Both the position numbers and the translations under genes were made by a program. The notes under the pieces are model-generated. The model worked only from the letters and a program-made list of their open reading frames with translations, was not told the DNA's origin and searched no databases. From NCBI GenBank assembly GCA_037157565.1, contig JAZHRO010000062.1, positions 9,300,001 through 9,364,000 on the forward strand: 64,000 bases of DNA. Direction: 5' to 3'. Source of the stretch: Thalassia testudinum (Eukaryota > Streptophyta > Magnoliopsida > Alismatales > Hydrocharitaceae). Below, piece after piece: positions 46,163-56,640 of the stretch (position 1 is the stretch's first letter; every line of letters begins with the position of its first letter).

Positions 46163-48925
46163 TGATGAGAACCTCATCATGAGCCATAACTAGCTCATTT
46201 TGACCTAATACAAAGGATAAAAGCTCTTACATATCTCAAGGAAAGGCTTAACTCAGAGAATCCTGAGTTTGAGAAGAAAACAAGTCATAAGGGGTAAAAA
46301 TGCAATTTTACCAGTATAATCTGCATACAGGGTAATTCAGGGCCCAAACATAGGTCAAAGCAGCTTAATAAGAATAAGAGTGGGATGAAATGATCTAGCA
46401 AGGGCTACAGCAATTCCAAGAAACTAAATGATAATCTAACCCTAAAACAACCCACTTCAATTCACAAGGTTCGAGGCAAAGTAAAAATAGAATAAACCCT
46501 CTAAAATTCATATAAAAATAATCTCCAGGGTTTAGAACCTTCAATTTGGCCTTCAGAACCCTTTTTGACCTACATTGAGAACCATGCCCAATTAATAACT
46601 TAATTTGGGTTTTTGCGCAAATTGACCGGTCAAACGAGGTTTCATATGGAAATGAAATTCACCATCAGATTCCTTAGGTCCTAATTAGTCATGTATAAAA
46701 ACTTGAGCCTAAGAAGAAACCTCCTTGACCGACTTTACACTTTGGTCCTCATATATTTACTCTTTGGCCCTCAACTTTTGAACCCTCGCATTTTGGATCC
46801 TAACTCTCCTTCGTTCTTTGCAATCAGGTCCCTCCTGCAAAACCTGCCAGCACCATGCTCCGACGACCTTGCGCGGAGCATGGCGCCGCGCAGGGTGAGG
46901 TGAGGGACCTGGCAAGTAAACCGGGGGTGCCCTGCGTCGTCAGCCGTCGCAGGGACACCCCCCTGGTCGTTGTAACCCACCATACCGGCCGTGCGAACGC
47001 ACGGACGGTATGGGCTCTTGTTTCCGACCATCCTCCGGCGAGGGAGACACGTCGTCTCCCTCCGCCTTCCTCCCTGTTTGATCCCTATAAATACCCCCCG
47101 TTGCTCCACCGACCGGGGAAGCCTGGATCTGACGGAGAAAATCCCCAACTTTCCTCTCTTCTTCCTCCGGCAGACGCTCACCAGCTCCGGCGGTTTCCTC
47201 CCCCTCCAACTCTTCGCTCTGCCGCAATACCAGCAGCAGAGACTTCCTCCCCTGCTCTTCCCGCGCCACGCCGCACCCAGCTGGCGCCTCTCCGGCTCTC
47301 TGCTCGCCGCCGCCCCTTTCCCTGAGCATCATCTTCTCCGGCGACAGTCGATACGACTGTCGCCCTGTTCCTCCCCCTTCGTCCCTGCAAGTAAGCTAGA
47401 GCTACTCCCCTTCTTCTCCTCTTTCTTTCCCCGCTTTCAATTTATTCAATTAAGCCCTCGACCGACCCTGACCACCTTCACCTCCTTCGTCTCCGACCAC
47501 CCTCCAGCGAGCCGCTCCCATCACCCCGGCGACCCACACGGCTCGCCGACCACCGCAGGACCTCCGCCTCCTCACCCTGATCAACCTCCGCCCTGCCACT
47601 TCCCCCACATCACCCTCTGCAACCCCACCGAACAGACCCATCCTCCGACCCACAGTCCGACCTAGGGCAGCCCTCGCACGCCGCCCCGCGCCTCGCCACC
47701 ACCCACACGAGCTTCGCCGCACCCTGGCGAAGCTCCTGGCACTCTCTGATTAGGCCGAGAGGCCGTTTTCATGTGAACAGGCCACCCGACCTCCACCGCC
47801 ATTGCCGCGTAGGAGGAACTGCTTCCGCCTGCAGCTATAGGCGCGCCACGCTCAGCGCCACGCCCAGATTCAACTCCCAGGCCTTGCGAGGCGTTTTGGC
47901 AAAACACCAGGTTCGCAGCTAAGGCAGAAAGCTTCGCGTGACGCCGCAATCTCCTGCTGACTTCCCCGCTGCGGGCGCGCAATTGAGGTGGGACATTTAG
48001 TCCCACCTCGGAAACGCCTGAAGAGTCGCAGCGACATAAGATGCAAAAGTGCTGAAGGCTTACTGCCTCAGCACACGGGGTGAGGTCCCCTTCACCCGCC
48101 CGGTTACCCGGTCTCGTCCGCGCTCACGCCCCGCGGACCTGACCCGACTCGACCCGACCCGACTTAAGACTGACCTGCACTCCTCGCCCACCATGCACGC
48201 TGGTGGGCCTGGACCCGGGCCTGACCCGAACCCGGTTACCCGACAGCTCTGGGAGAGCTTTCCCAAGAGTGGTTTCAGAGAGAGAGAGAGACGCGGGGGG
48301 GGGAGGGTAGAGTAGGTTTTGCCTCTGACGAAAAACTCTGAAGTGTGCAGGCACAGGCGAAGAAGAAGACCCGCGGAAGAAGAAGGAAGCTGACTGTAGC
48401 AACAGGTAGTTAAGTCTTCTGATTTGGAAATCAGACGACGGCCTGAAGGGAAAAGAAGGAAGGAGGGGTGACGTCCCTGGCTGAAAAAGAAAAGAAGAAA
48501 CTCCAAAGAAGAGGCTGAGCAAGGCAGAAGAAGAGAAAAGGCTGCAGAGAAGAAGTACAGCAGAGCCAAGGAAGAAGAAACCTTCACAGAAGAGACTGCA
48601 GAAAAAGAAGAAGGAGATCTGAAGAAAGAAAGAGGAGCATCACCTCTGCAGAACAAAGAAGAAGAAGGAGATCTGAAGAAAGAAAGAAAGAAGAACATCA
48701 CGAGGAGAAAACAAAGAGAACAACAAATTCTTTCCCTCTCTCTTTCTTTATTTTGTAAAAGAAACATGTATATCTCTAGAATACAACTTGCTCCCTGAGT
48801 TCGACCTCGGGAACTCTTTTATTTTCCGAGTAAAAAATTTATATATTTGAAATGTTGGTAATAACCGGCTATACTACAACGTTATAACAAACTAAAACCC
48901 GGTTATCCCGAAGCCAAGCGTTTCA
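46163..48925 (+). repeat. 5' LTR of element D
   Basis: 2763 bp, begins TGATGAGAACCTCATCA and ends AAGCGTTTCA. TATA box at 47085, so U3 is about 0.95 kb and R plus U5 about 1.8 kb, unusually long. 46850-48250 is GC-rich, 48260-48720 is a purine-rich GAAGAAG stretch. Long ORFs on both strands here recur at +10918 in the 3' LTR and are by-products of composition. Confidence 0.97.
47085..47093 (+). promoter_or_regulatory. TATA box of 5' LTR D
   Basis: CTATAAATA in a GC-rich setting; identical at 58003 in the 3' LTR. Start of transcription expected near 47115-47120 (inference). Confidence 0.8.
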
Positions 48926-49016
48926 TTTTGGCGCCGCTGCCGGGGAGCAACGGCTATTCTAGAGGTAAACATTCCTGTTTCTTTTAATTTCTGATAATCT
49001 CCTCTCTTTTGTGCAG
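47391..49016 (+). other. Candidate leader intron of D (donor in LTR, acceptor after PBS)
   Basis: Donor-like CAA/GTAAGC at 47391. Acceptor: branch-like TTCTGAT near 48989, pyrimidine tract CTCCTCTCTTTT, then GTGCAG ending at 49016, 70 nt after the PBS. Splicing would remove the LTR end and the PBS and most of the 2.7-kb leader. The acceptor is shared in position by B (7674) and C (16535/16558). No transcript evidence is available to me. Confidence 0.4.
48929..48946 (+). other. Primer binding site of D (tRNA-Asp)
   Basis: TGGCGCCGCTGCCGGGGA, three bases after the LTR end, the Athila-type site complementary to the tRNA-Asp 3' end. Confidence 0.93.
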
Positions 49017-49857
49017 CTACAGGAACTCAAGAAGACAAGCAACCACACGACAACCACTCCGAAGACAGGTAAATTTTTCCTCTCACTATTAACCCCTAAA
49101 CTCTAAAGAGGAAGAAAAGAAAAGAACAAGCAATATAGGGCTAACCTGTCTTCCATACTTAGTAACCATAAAGAGTTGCATGTTTTCAACTCATCACTCC
49201 TGCACACTATTAAGGGTATTTAAGGGCTAACACATTCTTGCTTAAGCCCTAATTGCCCAACAAAGAGTTAAATGGACCAAGTAGAGCCAACATAAGGTCA
49301 AACATTAGGATTTCAGCAGAGACACACCCCTTAATCAAGAATTGAGGAAATCCAAAAGAGGTGTGCCCAAGCCATTGATTGAAAATAATTAACAAGAAAA
49401 ATCCTAAACAATTGGCTCTCTCTCTTTAAACACTTGAACCCTAAAAGACAAGACCTGAAAGCTCTCAAAGAAAACAAGAGGTAAAGTTGACCCCTTGGGT
49501 CAACCAACCTTAAATTAGGTCACTCTTTGCACTTAAAAGACTAAAGTTCAAGTGAAAACCTTAAGCACCCTGATCTTAAAATTGGTAGACTTAAGAGGTC
49601 AAGATCCCCATTCTGGTCTACCTGGAACCGCAGTGACAAGAGAGGTCGGGTGGGGGAAACCCTGTAACCCGTGGGGACGCTCTACCGTGTAGGGGTCTTC
49701 GCGGGACTCTCCCTCTCTGGCTGCCCAGGTAATTCTCAGGTGGACGATCTTTCTGATCAAGGGGTCCATCTGCCCCGTACCTCTATAGTCACCCAACACA
49801 TTTTTTGGGTGCCTTGATTGGGTCCAGCACCTTCTAACTTACCTCTCCCAACTGTGC
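48947..49857 (+). other. 5' leader of element D
   Basis: Untranslated. After the acceptor-like site at 49016 come A-rich DNA and a conserved block at 49580-49760: arms GGTAGAC (49584-49590) and GTCTACC (49616-49622), then G/C-rich runs. A further hairpin CACCCAA/TTGGGTG lies at about 49791-49812, just before gag. The block also occurs in A (309-480). Confidence 0.75.
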
Positions 49858-51114
49858 ATGTACGGAAGGAGGTCCCTAAGACCACCCTTAAGACCTCCAT
49901 TAGAAATTCACTCTCGTCAAGGCCAAGCCTCGACGACCGTGTTTGTGCAGCAACACCCTCACATTATTCTCTCTTCTGATTCAGAACCAAGTTCTTCTTC
50001 TTCCCCCATCATGGCTCAGCCAGTTGAGGAAGAAAATAATCTGGAACACCAGCTCCAGCGACTCAATGACCTCTTCCAAAACTTCGTGCACCCACCACAG
50101 CGTCCTATGATGCGGGACCACTACAATCCTGCTGCGGTGGCCATTGAGCCTCGAGTCAGAATCCCGACTGGAGGACCTGATTCCGAACTAAAGCCCAACA
50201 TGATTCATGCTATACCTAAATTCCATGGGCTTAATTCTGAAGATCCCTTCCAGCACATCAAACAGCTAAAGCATCTGGCCCACACTTTTGGATCAGATGC
50301 GCAAAATCGGGATATTCTTCTCATGAAGATGTTCTCCTTTTCTCTTATGGACAAGGCCGCCCATTGGTATCAAACTCAGACCCGGCCGATCAACACTTGG
50401 GAAGAACTTCAATCCGAATTTTTGAAAAAGTTTTTTCCCGTTGGTCGGACCAACGCCTTGCGCCATCAGATTACACACTTCACTCAACAATCAGGAGAAC
50501 CTCTCCATGAGGCATGGGATCGTTTTCAGGATCTCATGAGAAAGTGCCCCGATCACGGAGTTCCTAAATGGGAACAAGTCCAATCTTTTTACCAGGGACT
50601 CCGTGAGGACATCCGCCTTTTCGTCAATGCAACTTGCGGAGGAAACATCATGGGTCAACATGAAGACACCGTTTGGGAGATTCTCGAAAACATGTGCGAG
50701 AACTCCATCAACAATGACTCCATGGGATTATTCGACAGGACGAATACCCGCGCAGCGACGAATCTTAAGGGAGCACATGAGACGCAGGGCCTGTCCGCAT
50801 CAGTCGACCTGGAATTAATGGCCAGTCGATTGGACAAGGTCTCAATCATTGAAAAGAAGGTGGATGAGCTGACTCAGCACTTGCAACGAGCCACCTCTGC
50901 GCGTAACTCCTTTGCACAACCTCCTTCCACACAGGAGACTGTGCAAAACATCCTCCACCGATCCTCCCCTGGGATGGATCCATATCCATCCCCATCTGAT
51001 TCTTGGACTGGAAGATCATCCGATCCTTTCTACACCAGCCAGGGGAACTCCATTCCTCCTTTCCCTGATTCTCAGGAGGTTCCTCAGACCTGCGAGGACC
51101 TCAACGCCATCTAG
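49858..51114 (+). CDS. gag: Element D gag (418 codons to an in-frame TAG)
   Basis: Structural precursor that packages the element RNA. Starts MYGRRSLRPPLRPP, the N-terminus shared by A, B and C, at the first ATG after the conserved leader. Core capsid region about residues 105-260: SELKPNMIHAIPKFHG, FSLMDKAAHWYQTQ, FFPVGRTNALRHQI, HEAWDRFQDLMRKC, SFYQGLREDIRLF. An acidic and Pro/Gln-rich C-terminal part follows. The stop TAG at 51112-51114 replaces a CAG that A retains (NTIQND near 1846-1857); coding continues in the same frame directly after it ([12 protein letters not shown]), so the true gag end is further on and the TAG is a point mutation or, less likely, a readthrough stop. Confidence 0.95.
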   Translation: MYGRRSLRPPLRPPLEIHSRQGQASTTVFVQQHPHIILSSDSEPSSSSSPIMAQPVEEENNLEHQLQRLNDLFQNFVHPPQRPMMRDHYNPAAVAIEPRVRIPTGGPDSELKPNMIHAIPKFHGLNSEDPFQHIKQLKHLAHTFGSDAQNRDILLMKMFSFSLMDKAAHWYQTQTRPINTWEELQSEFLKKFFPVGRTNALRHQITHFTQQSGEPLHEAWDRFQDLMRKCPDHGVPKWEQVQSFYQGLREDIRLFVNATCGGNIMGQHEDTVWEILENMCENSINNDSMGLFDRTNTRAATNLKGAHETQGLSASVDLELMASRLDKVSIIEKKVDELTQHLQRATSARNSFAQPPSTQETVQNILHRSSPGMDPYPSPSDSWTGRSSDPFYTSQGNSIPPFPDSQEVPQTCEDLNAI

Positions 51115-54100
51115 AACGACCCATTCTCCAACACTTACAACCCTGGATGGCGAAACCATCCCAATTTTCAGTGGGCGGGAAATTCCCAAACCCAAAGACC
51201 ACCTTTTCAGTCCCACCCACAGCCCTCTCGTCACTACCAGCCGCCTCAGCCTCGGCCCAACCCTACTTATCCATCAGGGCCAAATCAAGATCAAATGTCC
51301 TTAATCCTTCAGACTCTGGCTGACATTCAAAAAACGAATGCGGCTATTCAAAAACAGCACAAGGACGAGCTTACAGAAGTTAAAACTCAACTGGCCCAGT
51401 TGGCAAATTCTCGCCAACCAGGCACACTCCCTTCCCAACCTCTTCCTAACCCAAATAACGTGCCAACCCAGAAGCGCGTTATGAATCCAAATTTAGGCCA
51501 CGCCCAATGGATTTATCAGGCTCCTACTGCTCCATCTCCAGACGAGATGGAAGCCTCAACTTCTTATGCAGGATTTCAGCAGCAGCCACCCCTCCTACCA
51601 AACCCAAACCAAAATCAGGCCGGATTAAATTCTGTAACAACACGTAGTGGTAAGACAACTCAAGACCCGCATTATCCAAACCACTCCCAGCCTGATAACC
51701 ATGACCCTAGGATAGTTATCCAAGGTACCGCTGTTCCAGATCCACAACCTGAACCTATCCTAGAAGAACCAACCAAGATCCCGTTTCCCGAGGCCCTGAC
51801 CAAAGGAAAGAAGACCACCAAACCCGTGGCCCCTAAGGAGGACCTGGTCAAGCTCTTTGAGCAGGTCCACATAAACATCCCCTTGATGGATGCAATCCGC
51901 CACGTACCAGCTTACGCACGATTTCTAAAGAATATATGTACACCCCAGCGTAAGCCGCGAACCAAGGGAGGGAGCCCAATTGTTCTGTCAGAGCAAGCCA
52001 GCTCTGTAATCCTTAGTAGACTCCCACCCAAGGCAAAAGATCCTGGAACTCCCCTGATCTCCTGTAAGATAGGTGGTACCCAATTTGATAGAGCATTGTT
52101 AGACTTGGGTGCATCTATAAATCTGATACCCACATCCTTACTTGACCATCTAGAAGAATCTGAGCTGAAACCAACCGAGGTGACATTACAATTAGCAGAT
52201 CGATCTATAAAGTCACCAAAAGGGATTCTCGAGGATGTTATCGTGAGAGTGCGGGATTTCTATTTTCCAGTGGACTTTATAGTCTTAGACATGGATGCAC
52301 CTGAGAACCCTAGGGATACACCAATCATTCTAGGGAGACCTTTCTTGGCTACTGCTAGAGCCAACATCAGCTGTGTGGAGGGCCAAATAGAGCTTAAGTT
52401 TGGAGATCAAACACTGAAAATTGATATATTTAAGGCCCAACAAGGAATTAATTGCGGCGTCATCGAGCAAATTTGTGACATCAAGACTTTGGTTGATGAA
52501 TCACACCTCCAGAATGACTTGAGTATGCCTCATCAACCACAGAAGGATCTTGACCCGCAAACAGAGGAGTCAAATCCAGATGTAAACAACCCAGTAACTC
52601 CCACCCTTGAACCTCACATCTATACTGAACCACCCGCTGCTGCTGAAAACCCCATCCTCGAACTGAAACCCCTTCCTGCTCACTTAAAATACGTCTTTTT
52701 GGGTTCTAATCAGACCCTTCCTGTGATCATCAATTCCAACCTCAGTCCTGAACAGGAATCCCGTCTGATTGTTGTCCTCCAGCAACATCGCAGAGCCATC
52801 GGATGGACTCTCGATGATTTGACTGGAATAAGTCCCTCTTATTGTACTCATCATATCTATTCAGAAGAGGGCACACGACCTTCTCGTGAAATGCAGAGAC
52901 GCTTAAACCCCAATCTGCAGGAGGTCGTGAAAAAGGAGATCATCAAGTGGTTAGATGTCGGAATCATCTACCCGATCTCCGATAGTCGTTGGGTGAGCCC
53001 AATTCAGGTCGTGCCCAAGAAGGCAGGACTCACCACTATAACGACTGAGACCGGAGAAATCATTCCTACCCGATTAGCCAACTCGTGGAGAGTCTGTATA
53101 GATTACCGTCGACTCAATTCCTCCACGAAGAAGGATCATTTCCCACTACCCTTCATTGATCAAATTCTCGAAAAGCTAGCGGGAAATAGGTTCTTCTGCT
53201 TTCTTGACGGGTACTCCGGTTATAACCAGGTGGCAATCCATCCTGAGGACCAAGAAAAGACCACGTTCACCTACCCCTTCGGAACATACGCTTTCCGAAG
53301 GATGCCTTTCGATCTTTGCAATGCACCCGCTACTTTTCAGCGATGCATGCTTGCCATATTCTCAGATATGGTAGGTGATTATCTGGAAGTCTTCATGGAT
53401 GACTTTTCAGTTTTCGGAGCATCATTCGACGATTGCCTCCAACACTTGGTCCAGATACTCAGGCGGTGCATCGATGTGAATTTGGTTCTTTCCTGGGAAA
53501 AGAGCCATTTCATGGTGCCTGAGGGAATTGTCCTGGGACACTCAATTTCGGAGAAAGGTATCCAAGTGGATCGAGCTAAGGTTAATCTGATTTCTCACCT
53601 TCCTATGCCTAGCTCGATCAGGGACATCCGATCCTTTTTAGGGCATGTCAGTTTTTATCGACGATTTATCCCTGATTTTTCAAAAATCGCACGCCCCCTG
53701 ACCACTCTTCTCTCCAAGGATGTTCCCTTCGAAATCTCCAAGGAATGCACTCAAGCATCTGAAATCCTGCGTGACCGAGTCACCCAAGCCCCAATCCTAC
53801 AGTCCCCTGATTGGTCTCAACCCTTTGAGATCATGTGTGATGCATCCGACTTCGCTGTAGGAGCGGTTTTGGGGCAGAAAAATGACAAGAAACCTGTGGT
53901 CATTTACTACGCCAGCAAAACACTCGATGAGGCTCAGCGTAACTATACGGTTACTGAGAAAGAGCTGCTAGCTGTAGTATTTGCCCTAGAGAAGTTCAGA
54001 TCGTACCTTCTGGGTTCCCATGTCATCATATTCTCGGATCACACAGCTGTGAGGCATCTCCTTGCAAAGAAGGACGCGAAACCTAGATTGATCCGATGGA

Positions 54101-55557
54101 TCTTGCTGTTGCAAGAATTTGACCTTGAGATTCGCGACAAAGCGGGAAAACAAAACGTGGTAGCTGATCACTTGTCCCGTCTTCCTTCTGAAATAATTGA
54201 CCCTTCCGGACCCATCACTGAGCATTTTCCCGATGAGCACCTGCTGACTATTGGTACTAGCCTTCCATGGTTTGCTAATATTGTAAATTACTTGGCATCT
54301 CATCAGACCCCGTCCGATTGGCCGAAGGCCAAGAAAGACAAATTACGCTCCGATGCCAAGTATTACATTTGGGAAGACCCGTACCTCTTCCGCATAGGTG
54401 CCGATCAGATCATCCGGAGGTGTGTCCCGGAAGGGGAAGTCAACAATATCCTCTCTTTCTGCCATGACCAGGCATGCGGTGGCCATTTTGCCGGGCATAA
54501 AACCGCATCAAAAGTCCTCCAGTGCGGCTTTTACTGGCCCACACTGTTCAAAGACGCATACAGTCATTGCAAGGCATGCAGTCGTTGCCAGACTTTGGGC
54601 AACATGAGCCATCGCGACATGATGCCTATGCAACCGATTCTAGTATGCGAAATCTTTGATGTTTGGGGGATTGATTTTATGGGCCCCTTTCTTGTTTCGG
54701 ATGGTTTCGAATACATTTTGTTGGCTGTGGACTACGTGTCCAAATGGATCGAAGCCATACCGACCCGAACCTGTGATCACAAAATCGTTCTCAAATTCAT
54801 TCATCAACACATTTTCTCAAGGTTCGGGATTCCTCGTGCAATAATCTCTGATGGGGGGACCCATTTCACAAATGCTCAGTTTAGGTCACTGATGACCAAA
54901 TACGGGGTGTCTCACCGAATCTCTACTCCTTACCACCCCCAAACTAATGGTCTAGCTGAGCTGTCTAATCGGGAGATCAAGAAAATCCTGCAAGTCACTG
55001 TTCGACCTGACAGGAAGGACTGGTTGTCCCGACTTCCGGAAGCATTGTGGGCCTATAGGACCGCCCACAAGACCCAATTAGGCATGTCTCCCTTTAGAAT
55101 GGTGTACGGAAAGGCATGCCACCTTCCCGTCGAACTGGAGCATAAAGCCTATTGGGCAGTACGGAACTGTAATCTAGATCTTTCCAAGGCTGGGACCCAC
55201 AGAAAACTCCAAATCAGCGAGATCGATGAATTACGCATAGACGCGTACGAGAACTCGCAAATCTACAAGGAGCGGGTTAAAGCCTTCCACGACAAACACA
55301 TCTCGAGAAAGATCTTTCATCCTGGTCAAAAGGTCCTACTCTTTGATGCCCGACTCAAACTCTTCCCAGGAAAACTGAGATCTAAGTGGGTCGGACCATA
55401 TTTGGTCCGACAGGTTTTTGGAAATGGAGCAATCGAAATCGGTCCACTCAGCCACGATTCTGAACCTTTCATCGTGAACGGTCAGAGACTCAAGCCGTTC
55501 ATTGATGTAACTTCTACTAATTTGGCTGAGGCATCTTATACCCTCCTTTCCCCTTGA
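51115..55557 (+). CDS. gag-pol: Element D gag C-terminus and pol: PR-RT-RNase H-IN
   Basis: Same frame as gag; first Met after the stop is at 51295 (1420 codons). Residues counted from 49858: end of Gag to about 640; protease active site DLGA at 749 (Asp 52102); RT about 1010-1230 with [28 protein letters not shown] and FMDD (Asp codons 53398-53403); RNase H from Asp 1328 (53839, [14 protein letters not shown]) with [12 protein letters not shown] and [16 protein letters not shown]; integrase zinc part [10 protein letters not shown].. C..C near 54475-54590; catalytic Asp 1606 (54673), Asp 1665 (54850), Glu 1701 (54958), the last two D-x35-E. Ends [14 protein letters not shown]... at 55557. One notable missense: [12 protein letters not shown] at 53305, where A has PFGLCNA (Gly to Asp, residue 1152) in a nearly invariant RT motif. 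Confidence 0.96.
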   Translation, partial: NDPFSNTYNPGWRNHPNFQWAGNSQTQRPPFQSHPQPSRHYQPPQPRPNPTYPSGPNQDQMSLILQTLADIQKTNAAIQKQHKDELTEVKTQLAQLANSRQPGTLPSQPLPNPNNVPTQKRVMNPNLGHAQWIYQAPTAPSPDEMEASTSYAGFQQQPPLLPNPNQNQAGLNSVTTRSGKTTQDPHYPNHSQPDNHDPRIVIQGTAVPDPQPEPILEEPTKIPFPEALTKGKKTTKPVAPKEDLVKLFEQVHINIPLMDAIRHVPAYARFLKNICTPQRKPRTKGGSPIVLSEQASSVILSRLPPKAKDPGTPLISCKIGGTQFDRALLDLGASINLIPTSLLDHLEESELKPTEVTLQLADRSIKSPKGILEDVIVRVRDFYFPVDFIVLDMDAPENPRDTPIILGRPFLATARANISCVEGQIELKFGDQTLKIDIFKAQQGINCGVIEQICDIKTLVDESHLQNDLSMPHQPQKDLDPQTEESNPDVNNPVTPTLEPHIYTEPPAAAENPILELKPLPAHLKYVFLGSNQTLPVIINSNLSPEQESRLIVVLQQHRRAIGWTLDDLTGISPSYCTHHIYSEEGTRPSREMQRRLNPNLQEVVKKEIIKWLDVGIIYPISDSRWVSPIQVVPKKAGLTTITTETGEIIPTRLANSWRVCIDYRRLNSSTKKDHFPLPFIDQILEKLAGNRFFCFLDGYSGYNQVAIHPEDQEKTTFTYPFGTYAFRRMPFDLCNAPATFQRCMLAIFSDMVGDYLEVFMDDFSVFGASFDDCLQHLVQILRRCIDVNLVLSWEKSHFMVPEGIVLGHSISEKGIQVDRAKVNLISHLPMPSSIRDIRSFLGHVSFYRRFIPDFSKIARPLTTLLSKDVPFEISKECTQASEILRDRVTQAPILQSPDWSQPFEIMCDASDFAVGAVLGQKNDKKPVVIYYASKTLDEAQRNYTVTEKELLAVVFALEKFRSYLLGSHVIIFSDHTAVRHLLAKKDAKPRLIRWILLLQEFDLEIRDKAGKQNVVADHLSRLPSEIIDPSGPITEHFPDEHLLTIGTSLPWFANIVNYLASHQTPSDWPKAKKDKLRSDAKYYIWEDPYLFRIGADQIIRRCVPEGEVNNILSFCHDQACGGHFAGHKTASKVLQCGFYWPTLFKDAYSHCKACSRCQTLGNMSHRDMMPMQPILVCEIFDVWGIDFMGPFLVSDGFEYILLAVDYVSKWIEAIPTRTCDHKIVLKFIHQHIFSRFGIPRAIISDGGTHFTNAQFRSLMTKYGVSHRISTPYHPQTNGLAELSNREIKKILQVTVRPDRKDWLSRLPEALWAYRTAHKTQLGMSPFRMVYGKACHLPVELEHKAYWAVRNCNLDLSKAGTHRKLQISEIDELRIDAYENSQIYKERVKAFHDKHISRKIFHPGQKVLLFDARLKLFPGKLRSKWVGPYLVRQVFGNGAIEIGPLSHDSEPFIVNGQRLKPFIDVTSTNLAEASYTLLSP

Positions 55558-55597
55558 GCTTATTGCGCCCAGCCGATGGCGTAAAACTCAGCGCTTA

Positions 55598-55613
55598 ACG
55601 GGAGGCAGCCCGT
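55598..55613 (+). other. Post-pol GGGAGG hairpin of D
   Basis: ACGGG-AGGCAG-CCCGT, perfect 5-bp stem, 41 nt after the pol stop. Confidence 0.8.
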
Positions 55614-55770
55614 CATTCTCTTTGAAAACCTGAAACTTGTTCTGACAGCTTTTTTGCACTTGAAGTTCACACTTTAGGGCAGCCAACTCCACCTCAGGTG
55701 CTTGCATCTGAGACTCATCAAAACAGCTATCCTAATGTATGAACTTAGTTGAATAAAAACCCCTAGGTTA

Positions 55771-55807
55771 CAATGAGGACATTGCAAATCTTAGGCATGG
55801 GGGGGTA
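55771..55807 (+). promoter_or_regulatory. AGGA-loop hairpin and post-pol PPT-like tract of D
   Basis: CAATG-AGGA-CATTG at 55771-55784, then GGCATGGGGGGGTA at 55794-55807, 1.27 kb before the LTR. It could prime a second plus-strand DNA start, like a central PPT (inference). Confidence 0.75.
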
Positions 55808-56486
55808 GGAAAGTACAAAAACTTGTAAGAAAAGGTTTCAAACAAAAAAAAAAATTCACATATGCCAAAAACACCATAAAAATTAAAAAATTTTCGAAAA
55901 AGAATAAGAGGAAAAGAGGAGAAGGAAATTTTGTGAAGAAGAAGAAAAACAAAATGAAAAAGGAGCACAAAATTATAAGAAAAAGTGATAGTCATTAGTA
56001 AGGAACTAAGGAATTAACTTAAGTTCTAGACCTCATTCAAGAAAAGTGCACAATGAGATTAGTAAAGAATGCAAACCTTAGGCATTCTTGAATAGACTCT
56101 TAGTACCCATTAAGATCTGGACACTCCTCAAGAGGTTGAGGAAAATGAAAAGCTGAAGTATTAGGTCTAAGGCTTAAGGAGTATTCGGCCTCGTTAACTA
56201 ATTTTTGGTTTACGGGACTCAGTAACCTAAGCATCCTAACCTCACACACAGCCTGGTTCAGTAAGCGTAAAAATCAGAATCACGCAGAAGCGTCGCAAAA
56301 ATCTGAAAAGATCACCTAGAATAGGAGCGGCCGATCAACACAAGATTGATTTGGACGAGTTCCCAGCGCGGAGAGGCGGGAAATCCCCTCGAAGATGCGT
56401 AACAAAATATCATCTCCTCGGTGCTTGTCTCTTAGGATATTTACATATCCTACTGGGGGCATGTAAGCACTCTGCTGGTTCAGATT

Positions 56487-56640
56487 CCATGGATGGCATT
56501 ATCTCGAAGTGTCAATTGCCAGGGTCTGGATTCGGCCACGGAATACCATGGATGGGATTATCTCGAAATCTCAATAGCCAGGGTTCCGGGGGTTGCCATG
56601 GGCGGTGCTATCTCGAAGCATCGATCGCCAGGAACCCTTG
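56487..56640 (+). repeat. Three degenerate tandem units in D 3' non-coding DNA
   Basis: Units of about 50-59 bp begin CCATGG and share TATCTCGAA, a GCCAGG block and a G-rich end. A has the same at 32350-32470 and F one unit at 59944-59990. Confidence 0.85.

Noticed and set aside
46991..47665. 224-codon ORF in the D LTR, repeated at 57909-58583, and long ORFs on both strands nearby
   Set aside because: They recur only because the LTR is duplicated; GC-rich DNA lacks stops in several frames at once, there is no domain, and differences between the copies change amino acids freely.
48060..48767. 235-codon minus-strand ORF in the D LTR (and 58978-59685)
   Set aside because: Reverse of a purine-rich GAAGAAG stretch; Ser/Phe/Leu-rich translation is compositional.
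48929..48946. tRNA gene at the PBS
   Set aside because: Only 18 nt complementary to a tRNA end; no cloverleaf.
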